Part shown: positions 53,296 through 60,782 of the stretch, piece after piece
Position numbering within the stretch: position 1 is the stretch's first letter
Layout: the number at the start of each line of letters is the position of its first letter
Source of the DNA: Roseomonas haemaphysalidis
GTDB lineage: Bacteria; Pseudomonadota; Alphaproteobacteria; Acetobacterales; Acetobacteraceae
NCBI RefSeq assembly: GCF_017355405.1
Contig: NZ_CP061178.1
Span: forward strand, 124,001 to 188,000
Direction of reading: 5' to 3'
DNA: 64,000 nt
Notes under the pieces: generated by a model
The model's database searches: none
Told to the model about the DNA's origin: nothing
Seen by the model: the letters and a program-made list of their open reading frames with translations, nothing else
Program-made: the position numbers and the translations under genes

Positions 53296-54498
53296 ATGAT
53301 CCGAACCGATAGCGCCGGCAGGCTTGATTTGGGCGAGGCCGGCTTGGTGCGTCCCGCGGCCGGCGACGCCGCGCGCGTGGAATGCTTCGTGCCGCCGGCC
53401 ACGGTGCAAAGCCATGCCGCCAATCTGATGCCCCTGCCGGACGGCTCCATGGGGCTGGTCTGGTTCGGCGGCACGCAGGAAGGCGTGCCGGATATCTCGG
53501 CGTATTTCTCCCGCTTGGAGGGCGACCGCTGGAGCGCGCCGGTACGGCTGTCCGACGACCCCACCCGCTCCGAGCAGAACCCCCTGCTGTTCCCGGCACC
53601 GAATGGCGAGCTGTGGCTGATCTGGACTGCACAGATTTCCGGCAACCAGGACACCGCGATCGTCCGCAAGCGCGTGTCCGCCGACAACGGCAAGAGCTGG
53701 GGCCCGATCGAAACCCTGTTCGGCCCACGCCCCGGCGGCGGCACCTTCATGCGTCAGCCAGTGGTAGTGCTGGACACCGGCGACTGGCTGCTGCCGGTGT
53801 GGATCTGCCACAGCACGCCCGGCAAGAAATGGGTGGGCGACGACGACACCAGCGCGGTGATGATCTCTTCCGACCAGGGCCGGAGCTGGACTGAGGTCGC
53901 GGTACCGGACAGCCGGGGCTGCGTGCATATGAGCATCGTGGACCTGCGTGACGGCAACCTGGCTGCTTTCTATCGCAGCCGCTGGGCGGACAACGTCTAC
54001 GTATCCCGCTCCACCGACAACGGACGGAGCTGGAGCGCGCCGGAGCCAACCGAGCTGCCCAACAACAATTCCTCCATCCAGGTCGCTCGCCTGGCCAACG
54101 GCCACCTTGCCATGGTGCTGAACGACAGCAGCGCGGCGGATGCCACGGAGCGCCGCCTGTCGCTCTACGACGACCTGGAGGAGGATGAGGACGACGGCAA
54201 GGTGGTGGCGCCGATCGACACCACGCGCCGCAGCACCTTCTGGGGCGTGCCGCGCGCGCCCATGACACTGGCCATTTCCGAGGACGGCGGCCGCACTTGG
54301 CCGCACCGTCGCAACCTGGAAACCGGCGACGGCTACTGCATGACCAACAACTCGCGCGAAGGGCTGAACCGCGAGTTCTCCTACCCGACCGTGGTGCAGG
54401 GGCCGGATGGCGCCCTGCACATCGCCTACACCGTGTACCGCCAAGCCATCAAATACGTCCGCGTGGACGAGACCTGGGCCAAGGAACAGCAGGCATGA
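53296..54498 (+). CDS. Sialidase-fold (BNR/Asp-box) protein
   Basis: A 400-residue six-bladed beta-propeller-type protein of the exo-alpha-sialidase/BNR superfamily. Four Asp boxes (S-x-D-x-G-x-[ST]-W) are clear: 128-135 SADNGKSW, 191-198 SSDQGRSW, 239-246 STDNGRSW and 328-335 SEDGGRTW. There is no signal peptide, so the protein should be cytoplasmic, unlike host-glycan sialidases. GGACGG precedes the ATG closely. It is sandwiched between an iron alcohol dehydrogenase and a DapA-family lyase (ATGA overlap), which suggests an intracellular step in sugar-acid or sialic-acid-like catabolism. True sialidase activity is not shown. Confidence 0.85.
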   Translation: MIRTDSAGRLDLGEAGLVRPAAGDAARVECFVPPATVQSHAANLMPLPDGSMGLVWFGGTQEGVPDISAYFSRLEGDRWSAPVRLSDDPTRSEQNPLLFPAPNGELWLIWTAQISGNQDTAIVRKRVSADNGKSWGPIETLFGPRPGGGTFMRQPVVVLDTGDWLLPVWICHSTPGKKWVGDDDTSAVMISSDQGRSWTEVAVPDSRGCVHMSIVDLRDGNLAAFYRSRWADNVYVSRSTDNGRSWSAPEPTELPNNNSSIQVARLANGHLAMVLNDSSAADATERRLSLYDDLEEDEDDGKVVAPIDTTRRSTFWGVPRAPMTLAISEDGGRTWPHRRNLETGDGYCMTNNSREGLNREFSYPTVVQGPDGALHIAYTVYRQAIKYVRVDETWAKEQQA

Positions 54499-55427
54499 GC
54501 ACCACCGCCGCGACCGCACCCGCCCAGGGGGCCCGCGCGCGCTTCCGTGGCCCCACCGGCGTGTTCTGCGCCGCCCTGACGCCGCTCGACGCCGAGCTGA
54601 TGCCTGACCACGCCACCTTCGCCGCACATGCCCAGTGGTTGCTGGACGAGGGCTGTGACGGCATCGCGCTCTTGGGCACCACGGGCGAGGCCAACTCGTT
54701 CTCGGTCGCCGAGCGTCAGGGCCTGTTGGAAGCCACCGTCGCCGCTGGCGTGGCGCCGGAGCGGCTGTTGCCGGGTACCGGCGTGGCCGCGCTGACGGAC
54801 ACCGTGGCGCTGACCCGCCATGCGCTATCGGTCGGCGCCAGCACCGTCGTGATGCTGCCGCCGTTCTACTACAAGGCGCCGTCCGACGACGGTGTCTTCG
54901 CCAGCTATGCTGAGGTGATCGAGCGCGTGGGCGACGCCAAGCTGCGTGTGGTGCTGTACCACATTCCGCAGATGTCGGCCGTGCCGATCAGCCACGCCGT
55001 GATTGATCGCCTGCTCACGCGCTATCCGGACACGGTGGTGGGCATCAAGGACTCTGCCGGAGACATCAACAACATGCTCGCCATGATCGAGCGCTTTCCT
55101 GGCTTCTCGGTGCTCGCGGGCGCTGACCCGGTGCTGCTGCCACTCAGCCGCGCGGGCGGCGCGGGCTGCATCACCGCAACCTCCAACCTCGTGGCGCGCG
55201 ACCTCGCCTTCATCCACCGTCACAGCAATGACCCGGCGATGGCGGCGGAGGTGGATGCCGCTCAGGCGCGCGTGATCGCCAAGCGCAACCAAGCGTCGCG
55301 CTTCCCACAGATGGCATCGCTCAAGGCCATGACGGCCGAGCGCACCGGCAACCAGGGCTGGATGCGACTGCGCCCGCCGCTGCTGCCGCTGACGGCCGCG
55401 GAAGTGACGGCGATGCTGGTGGATTGA
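54495..55427 (+). CDS. DapA/NanA-family lyase or synthase
   Basis: A 310-residue (alpha/beta)8 aldolase of the dihydrodipicolinate synthase / N-acetylneuraminate lyase family. It has GTTGE at 61-65 for the pyruvate carboxylate, the catalytic Tyr145 in VVLYHIPQ and the Schiff-base Lys175 in VGIKDSAGD. All residues needed for pyruvate-dependent aldolase chemistry are present. The start overlaps the sialidase-fold gene stop (ATGA). The neighbours make a keto-deoxy sugar acid or sialic-acid-like lyase more likely than lysine biosynthesis. The exact substrate is unknown. Confidence 0.9.
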   Translation: MSTTAATAPAQGARARFRGPTGVFCAALTPLDAELMPDHATFAAHAQWLLDEGCDGIALLGTTGEANSFSVAERQGLLEATVAAGVAPERLLPGTGVAALTDTVALTRHALSVGASTVVMLPPFYYKAPSDDGVFASYAEVIERVGDAKLRVVLYHIPQMSAVPISHAVIDRLLTRYPDTVVGIKDSAGDINNMLAMIERFPGFSVLAGADPVLLPLSRAGGAGCITATSNLVARDLAFIHRHSNDPAMAAEVDAAQARVIAKRNQASRFPQMASLKAMTAERTGNQGWMRLRPPLLPLTAAEVTAMLVD

Positions 55428-55531
55428 GACCACGCGGCGGCCAGGACATCACTACGGTAACCCCCGGGCTCCGGGGCAGGCGAACAACAACGACCGGCAG
55501 AAGGATGCCGGCAGCACTGGGAAACAGTTCC

Positions 55532-56518
55532 ATGAACAGGCGCGATCTTCTGGCGATCACCATCGCCGCGACGGGCGGCAGCCTTCTCGGCACCGCCAAG
55601 GCACGGGCGCAGGCCGCCTGGCCTAAGGATAAGCAGATCCGCGTGATCGTGCCCTGGCCGCCCGGTGCCGCCAACGACACACTCGGCCGCCTGTTGGCGC
55701 AGAAACTCACGGAAAAACTCGGCGCCGTGGCGGTGGTGGAGAACCGCACCGGCGGCGCCGGGCTGCTCGGCACCAACGCGGTATTGCAGGCGCCGCCGGA
55801 CGGATACACGCTTCTGGCTTCGGCCTTCAACACGGCGGTGATGCCGCTGGTGCTGAAGGGTGCCACCTTCGACCCGCAGCGCGACCTGGAGGTGATGGCG
55901 CGCACCGCCAAGGCGCCGTTGGTCATGGTGTCCAACGGCTCGCGGCCAGAAAAGACGCTGCCCGAGATTATCGCCGCCGCCAAGAAGAAGCCGCGCGACT
56001 GGCCCATCGCCATCTCCTCGCTGGGCTCGGCCGGGCACCTGGCGACGATCGAGTTCCTGCGCCGTACAGGGCTTGAGCTGGACATGGTAACCTATCGCGG
56101 CACGCAGCCCGCCCTGACCGATCTGATGGGCGGCAGCGTGCAGTTGTTGATCGACCCCTGTTTCGCGCTGCTGCCGGCGCGTGGCGGCGACGGCAAGGTC
56201 AATGCTGTGGGCATCGCGACGGCGGAACGATCTCAGCTTGCTTCCGACGTTCCCACCATGGCGGAGGGGGGACTGCCAGGGTTTGAGGTCCAGTCCTGGT
56301 ACGGTGTCTGGGCCCCGAAGAACACGTCTGCCGCGATCTGCCAGCAAGTCAACGCGCTGATGCAGGAGACCATGCGTGACCCCGCTATCGTCGATCGGAT
56401 GACCAAGCAGGTGTTGGAGCCGGTTGCCGAAAGCATTGAGGACAGCCGCCGATTCATCGCCAGCGAGGTTAAGCGTGCGACAGAGCTGTTGCGCAGCGTG
56501 AACTACCAGCCTGAATAG
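55532..56518 (+). CDS. TctC/Bug-family periplasmic binding protein
   Basis: A 328-residue protein with signal peptide (NRRDLLAITIAATGGSLLGTAKARAQA shortened to its core LLAITIAATGGSLLG) and the motifs VPWPPGAANDTLGRLL, NRTGGAGLLGTNAV and PDGYTLLAS. It closes the SDR-IclR-dehydrogenase-sialidase-DapA run, 104 bases after DapA. That gap contains a small CCCCGG-GCT-CCGGGG hairpin at 55462-55476 that could attenuate or tune expression. It likely binds the substrate of the pathway. No TctAB genes are present. Confidence 0.9.
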   Translation: MNRRDLLAITIAATGGSLLGTAKARAQAAWPKDKQIRVIVPWPPGAANDTLGRLLAQKLTEKLGAVAVVENRTGGAGLLGTNAVLQAPPDGYTLLASAFNTAVMPLVLKGATFDPQRDLEVMARTAKAPLVMVSNGSRPEKTLPEIIAAAKKKPRDWPIAISSLGSAGHLATIEFLRRTGLELDMVTYRGTQPALTDLMGGSVQLLIDPCFALLPARGGDGKVNAVGIATAERSQLASDVPTMAEGGLPGFEVQSWYGVWAPKNTSAAICQQVNALMQETMRDPAIVDRMTKQVLEPVAESIEDSRRFIASEVKRATELLRSVNYQPE

Positions 56519-56829
56519 CTCTGACTGACAAAGGCCGCGGGTCCGCTGCGGCCTGCGCGAAAGCGCGGGAGCGGGGCTGGGCGGATGCTGTGCCACGTCC
56601 CGGCACCTCTGCGGTCAATGTGTTCAAATTGTTGGAGCTGGCCTCCGTTGGCTACCTGAAAGGCACGGTGCGTCGCGTGGTCAACCTCCCCCCGCGGGAC
56701 GCGACCACGCCTCTCATGCCTTTGTTCAAGCCGCACGGCTGACAGCGGAGGAGCCACTGTCAGCACTTGCCGGCGAGGCGCCGGAGGCGGCAAGCGGCCC
56801 AGGTCGTTCTTCCACCGATCGTTTCATGT
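56519..56829. other. Gap with a possible gene relic
   Basis: About 310 bases between convergent genes. In plus frame 56521-56742 the translation includes TSAVNVFKLLELASVGYLKG and ends at a TGA. This vaguely recalls the N-terminal helix and wing of an IclR regulator with the middle deleted, as in the intact IclR gene 5 kb upstream. There is no start codon with a ribosome-binding site. I treat it as a possible relic only. Confidence 0.25.
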
Positions 56830-57759
56830 TCATTCCCGATGCCTGATACCTCTTGGTTTCGCCTCCAGCAGCGGGCGCACGGTGGACAATTGCTTTACCA
56901 CTTCAGCGAGATGGTCCCGCATCGCGATCGAGGCCTCTTGCTGTCGCCCGGCTTGCAGCAGATCAAGGATCGCAAGATGGTCCTGGGCCTGACGGTAGAA
57001 GCGCTGGCGATCGGTCAATGACCGGTAGACCAGCAGACGACGCACGCGATTCACCCGCTGCAGCGCTTCAAGCATGAACGGATTACCGGAGGCACCGACG
57101 ATAGCCTCGTGATAGCGCACTCCCCGCTCGTAAAGCGCGTCCGTGGAAGCGGTCTCGATGGCGCCGGACAGCATGTTCTCCTCCACCGCCCGGCACTGTG
57201 CCGCCACGGCGGCGTCAAGCCGATAGCCGGGCTCCAGCAAGCTGGCAGGCTCGATGGCCATGCGTAACCGATAGGTCTGCTCCAGAGCGTCCGGCGTCGT
57301 GAGCACGGAGGAAAAGCGCCAGCCGTAGCCGGCGCGGCGCTCCGCCCAGCCTTCCGCCGCAATGCGGTCCAAGAGCTGGGCGAGCTGGCCGCGGGTCACG
57401 CGGTACCGCTCGCGCAGCGCCGCCTCGGACATCGTGTCGGGCAGGCGGCCCGCCACGCGGTCCTCGGCGATCGCGAAATAGACGGCCGCCAACCCCTCCG
57501 GCCTGCGGTGCCCCGCGAGGGTGACGGCAGGCTGCCGCCCTTCCCGCGCGACGAAGAAGCCCCGCCGCGGCGCTGGCGTGACCACGCCGTGATCCGCCAG
57601 CACCCGCAGTGCCTGCCCGACAGGAAAGCGCGACACGCCGAAGCGGTCGGCGAGGCGCTGCGCCGACAGATGCGCGCCGGCCGGCAGAACCCCCGCGCCG
57701 ACATCCTCGGCCAGGGCCTGGACGATCTGCGAAACGGTGCTGGTCGGTGTCTCGGCCAT
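56830..57759 (-). CDS. GntR-family regulator with two winged-helix domains and FCD domain
   Basis: A 309-residue regulator, about 80 residues longer than usual FCD-type GntR proteins. Residues about 8-72 are a first GntR winged helix (LSAQRLADRFGVSRFPVGQAL). Residues about 86-148 look like a second one (YFAIAEDRVAGRLPDTMSEA, LRERYRVTRGQLAQLLDRIA, then a GYGWRF wing). The FCD effector domain follows (YHEAIVGASGNPFMLEAL). It diverges from the TctC-Ldh-MBL-aconitase operon with 147 bases between starts. A dyad ATTGCAT-N14-ATGCAAT lies in that gap. The gene starting at 63652 has the same unusual N-terminal plan. Confidence 0.87.
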   Translation of the reverse strand: MAETPTSTVSQIVQALAEDVGAGVLPAGAHLSAQRLADRFGVSRFPVGQALRVLADHGVVTPAPRRGFFVAREGRQPAVTLAGHRRPEGLAAVYFAIAEDRVAGRLPDTMSEAALRERYRVTRGQLAQLLDRIAAEGWAERRAGYGWRFSSVLTTPDALEQTYRLRMAIEPASLLEPGYRLDAAVAAQCRAVEENMLSGAIETASTDALYERGVRYHEAIVGASGNPFMLEALQRVNRVRRLLVYRSLTDRQRFYRQAQDHLAILDLLQAGRQQEASIAMRDHLAEVVKQLSTVRPLLEAKPRGIRHRE

Positions 57760-57844
57760 GCGGCGGATGGTTCCCTGTCTCGCTGCCCCGGTAGAGCAGA
57801 TCGCGGCCGCTCCGCAACGCGAGGCGGCGGGCGAGCGAATCAGG

Positions 57845-57872
57845 ATTGCATTTCAGAACTACAACATGCAAT
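57845..57872. promoter_or_regulatory. Spaced dyad before the TctC-Ldh-MBL-AcnA operon
   Basis: ATTGCAT (57845-57851) and ATGCAAT (57866-57872) are perfect 7-bp inverted repeats with a 14-base spacer. Their centres are 21 bases apart, two helical turns on the same DNA face. The site sits 35 bases before the TctC start. It is a candidate operator for the tandem winged-helix GntR regulator transcribed in the other direction. Confidence 0.5.
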
Positions 57873-57906
57873 TTCCGGCAAAACAGAAACCGAGGAAACG
57901 CGCATC

Positions 57907-58887
57907 ATGATGTCACGTCGCCACCTGATGATCGGTGCGGCCCTGGCCTGTGCCGGAACCCAGGCCCGGGCCCAGGGCCAGTATCCGGACCGGCCGCTCC
58001 GCGCCATTGTCGGCTATCCGCCGGGCGGCGGCGTGGATATCGTGGCGCGGCTGATGGCCGAGGCCATGCGGGCCCGGCTGGGCCAGCCGGTGATCGTCGA
58101 GAACCGCCCGGGCGCGAGCGCGATGATCGGTGCGCAGGCCGTCGCCAAGGCGCCGCCCGATGGCTACACGATCCTCTTCGCCGCCGCCGGCGAGGTCGCG
58201 GTCAACCCTTCGCTCTACAGCGACCGCATCACCTACGACGCCTCGAAGGAGCTGGCGCCGGTCGCGCTTTGCGGCACCGTCCCCTGCGTGGTCGTGGTGC
58301 CGTCCTCGCTGCCCATCCGCACGCCCGCCGACCTCATCGCCTATGCCCGGGCCAGGAAGGGCGGGCTATCCTTTTCCTCTTCCGGCATCGGCAATCCGCA
58401 GCACCTGGCGGGTGAGCTGATGAACCACATGGCCGGCACGGACGTGCTGCACGTGCCGTATCGCGGCTCGGCGCCGGCCGTGACGGACGTGGCCAGCGGC
58501 CGCGTGACCATGAGCTTCAGCAGCCTTGGCGCGGCGCTGCCGCTGATCGAGAGCGGCAAGATTCGCGCGGTCGCCGTCACCTCCCGCGAGCGGATGCCGC
58601 AGCTGCCCGACGTGGCGCCGCTGCGCGATGCGCCGGGGATGGAGAATTATGAGCTGATCAACTGGTTCGGCCTCTTCGCCCCCAGCGGCATGCCGGCCGC
58701 GGCAATGGATCGGCTGGCCGGGGCGGCCGATGCGGCGCTGGCGGACCCCGCCCTGGTGGCGAAGCTGGCGGAGCAGGGCATCATCCCGCGCCGCCTGGCG
58801 CCCGAGGCCTTCCGCGCCTTCGTGCGCGAGGAAACTGGGAAGTTCGCCACCATCATCCGCGATGCCCGGATCACGCCAGAAGGCTGA
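57907..58887 (+). CDS. TctC/Bug-family periplasmic binding protein
   Basis: A 326-residue protein with signal peptide (MSRRHLMIGAALACAGTQARA) shortened here to MIGAALACAGTQARA, followed by VGYPPGGGVDIVARLM, NRPGASAMIGAQAVAKA and PDGYTILFA. Two ATGs lie side by side (57907 and 57910) and either may be used. First gene of an operon with an Ldh-family dehydrogenase, a metallo-hydrolase and an aconitase-like protein, which points to a di- or tricarboxylate ligand. It is the fifth orphan TctC protein in the window. Confidence 0.9.
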   Translation: MMSRRHLMIGAALACAGTQARAQGQYPDRPLRAIVGYPPGGGVDIVARLMAEAMRARLGQPVIVENRPGASAMIGAQAVAKAPPDGYTILFAAAGEVAVNPSLYSDRITYDASKELAPVALCGTVPCVVVVPSSLPIRTPADLIAYARARKGGLSFSSSGIGNPQHLAGELMNHMAGTDVLHVPYRGSAPAVTDVASGRVTMSFSSLGAALPLIESGKIRAVAVTSRERMPQLPDVAPLRDAPGMENYELINWFGLFAPSGMPAAAMDRLAGAADAALADPALVAKLAEQGIIPRRLAPEAFRAFVREETGKFATIIRDARITPEG

Positions 58888-58924
58888 GCATGCGGTCCAT
58901 TCCGAACAGAAACAGAAGGCGAGC

Positions 58925-59950
58925 ATGACCGAGACCAAACTGCCCGAAAGCGAATTGCTGGACCTCGCCACCCGCGCCCTGCACGGCGGCGGCATGCGGG
59001 AGGAGGACGCGGCCCAGACGGCGAGGGTGCTGGTGCTGGCGGACATGTTCGGCGTCCGCACACATGGCATCAGCCGCGTGGCGCAGTACCTGGGGCGCGT
59101 GCGGGTCGGCGGCATCGACGCGCGGGCGGAGGTGCAGGTGGCCCGGATGGCGCCGGGCCTGTCAATGGTCGACGGGCGCAACGGCATCGGTCCCCTGGTC
59201 GGCATGAAGGCGCTGGAGGCGGCGATGCAGTCGGCGCGGGAGGTCGGCATCGGCGCCGCCTTCGCCAGCGGCAGCAACCATTTCGGCCCGATCCTGCCCT
59301 ACAGCTTCCTGGCCGCCGGGCAGGGCTTCGCCAGCATCATCGCCAGCAACGCGACCACCACCATCGCGCCCTGGGGCGGCAAGGACACGCGCGTCGGCAA
59401 CAACCCGATGGGCATCGGCATGCCAAACCCGGGCGGCGACCCCATCCTGCTGGATATCGCGCTGTCGGTGGCCGCGCGGGCCAAGATGCGCAAGCTGCTG
59501 CAGCAAGGGGAGCCGCTGCCGGAGGGCTGGGCGGCGGATGCCGACGGCAACCCGACCACGGACGCCAGGAAGGGCCTGGAGGGCTTCCTGCTCCCGATGG
59601 GTGGCCACAAGGGCTACGGCCTGGCGGTGATGGTGGACCTGCTCGCGGGCCTGCTGTCGGGCGCCGCCTACCTGACCCACGTGCAGGCCTGGGACAAGAA
59701 CCCCGAGGCAGCGCAGAACCTCGGCCACGTCTTCATCCTGATCGACACGACCAAGCTGCACTCGGCCGAGTGGATGCGCGAGCGCATAGCGGATTTCGGC
59801 GCCATCCTGCGCAGCACGCCCGCCGCCGACCCCGCCCGGCCGGTGATGGCCCCCGGCGACCGCGAGATGGCGCTCTACGCCAAAGCGCGCCGCGAGGGCG
59901 TCACGGTCGCGACGGCGGACCTGGAGGCGATGCAGGCCCCCGCCGGCTGA
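58925..59950 (+). CDS. Ldh family oxidoreductase (malate/L-lactate/ureidoglycolate dehydrogenase type)
   Basis: A 341-residue NAD(P)-dependent dehydrogenase of the MDH/LDH2 (YlbC/YiaK/ComC) family. Characteristic parts are ADMFGVRTHGISRV with the conserved His, GSNHFGPILPYSFLAAGQGF, GNNPMGIGMPNPGGDPILLDIALS, and LLPMGGHKGYGLAVMVDLLAG (core MGGHKGYGLAVMVD). It oxidises a 2-hydroxy acid such as malate, sulfolactate, ureidoglycolate or a sugar acid. It follows TctC by 37 bases in an operon with aconitase, so a hydroxy-carboxylate linked to the tricarboxylate pool is plausible. Confidence 0.9.
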   Translation: MTETKLPESELLDLATRALHGGGMREEDAAQTARVLVLADMFGVRTHGISRVAQYLGRVRVGGIDARAEVQVARMAPGLSMVDGRNGIGPLVGMKALEAAMQSAREVGIGAAFASGSNHFGPILPYSFLAAGQGFASIIASNATTTIAPWGGKDTRVGNNPMGIGMPNPGGDPILLDIALSVAARAKMRKLLQQGEPLPEGWAADADGNPTTDARKGLEGFLLPMGGHKGYGLAVMVDLLAGLLSGAAYLTHVQAWDKNPEAAQNLGHVFILIDTTKLHSAEWMRERIADFGAILRSTPAADPARPVMAPGDREMALYAKARREGVTVATADLEAMQAPAG

Positions 59951-60017
59951 GCGAAGCGACACCGCGCCGGCCCCCGCCCGGGGCGCCGGCGCCACCACTA
60001 CGAGGGAGGGCGGCGCG

Positions 60018-60782
60018 ATGTCGTGGACGGTCGAGGTTCTGCTGCAGGGCTATCCTGGCAAATCCAAGTACCATGGCGGCCTGGGCTGGAGCACGGTCGC
60101 CCTGGCGCGGGGGCCGGGCGGGCGGATCGCGCTGCTGGATACCGGCGGCTTCGGCGCGCGCCGCCGCCTGCTGGCGCAGCTCCAGGAGGCCGGCGTGGCG
60201 CCCGAGGCGGTGACCGACCTGCTGCTGACCCACCTGCACTACGACCACTGCCTGAACTGGCCGATGTTCCCCAACGCCACCCCGCATGTCGGTGCCGCCG
60301 AGCTGGAGATGGCGCTGGCCCTGCCGGACGGCGACCCGCTCTACCCCGAATTCACCGTGCGCGAGCTGGCCCGCCACCCGCGCCTGCGGCGCCTGCGGGA
60401 TGGCGGGACGGACCTGCCGGGCGTCCACTACTTCACCGCGCCAGGGCACACGCTGCATCACCTGGTCTTCGTGCTGAAAGGCACGCGGCGCTGCATCTTC
60501 TCGGCTGATGTTGCCAAGAATCGCGCCGAGCTGGCCAGCGGGCGTGCCGACATGACGCTCGATGCCGCCGCCCACGCCGCCTCCATCGCCCGGCTGAACG
60601 CGCTGTGGCGCGAGGTGCCGGGTACCGTGCTGATGCCGGGCCACGACCTGCCCCTGGCGCTGGACGATGCGGGCCGGATGGTGCCGCTGGGCGAGCGGGC
60701 CTGCGCCATCGAGGCCCAACTCACCGAGGAGTTCGGGAACATCACGCGTTTCGACCTGACCGGAGCGGCGCGGCATGGCTGA
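60018..60782 (+). CDS. MBL-fold metallo-hydrolase
   Basis: A 254-residue metallo-beta-lactamase-fold hydrolase with the metal-binding motif THLHYDHCLN (H72, H74, D76, H77), a further His in TAPGHTLHHL, Asp in FSADVAKNR and the C-terminal His in MPGHDLPLAL. GGAGGG precedes the ATG by about 9 bases. Members cleave lactones, thioesters or glyoxalase-type thioesters. It overlaps the aconitase gene start by 8 bases and may hydrolyse a lactone or thioester intermediate of the same route. Substrate unknown. Confidence 0.9.
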   Translation: MSWTVEVLLQGYPGKSKYHGGLGWSTVALARGPGGRIALLDTGGFGARRRLLAQLQEAGVAPEAVTDLLLTHLHYDHCLNWPMFPNATPHVGAAELEMALALPDGDPLYPEFTVRELARHPRLRRLRDGGTDLPGVHYFTAPGHTLHHLVFVLKGTRRCIFSADVAKNRAELASGRADMTLDAAAHAASIARLNALWREVPGTVLMPGHDLPLALDDAGRMVPLGERACAIEAQLTEEFGNITRFDLTGAARHG

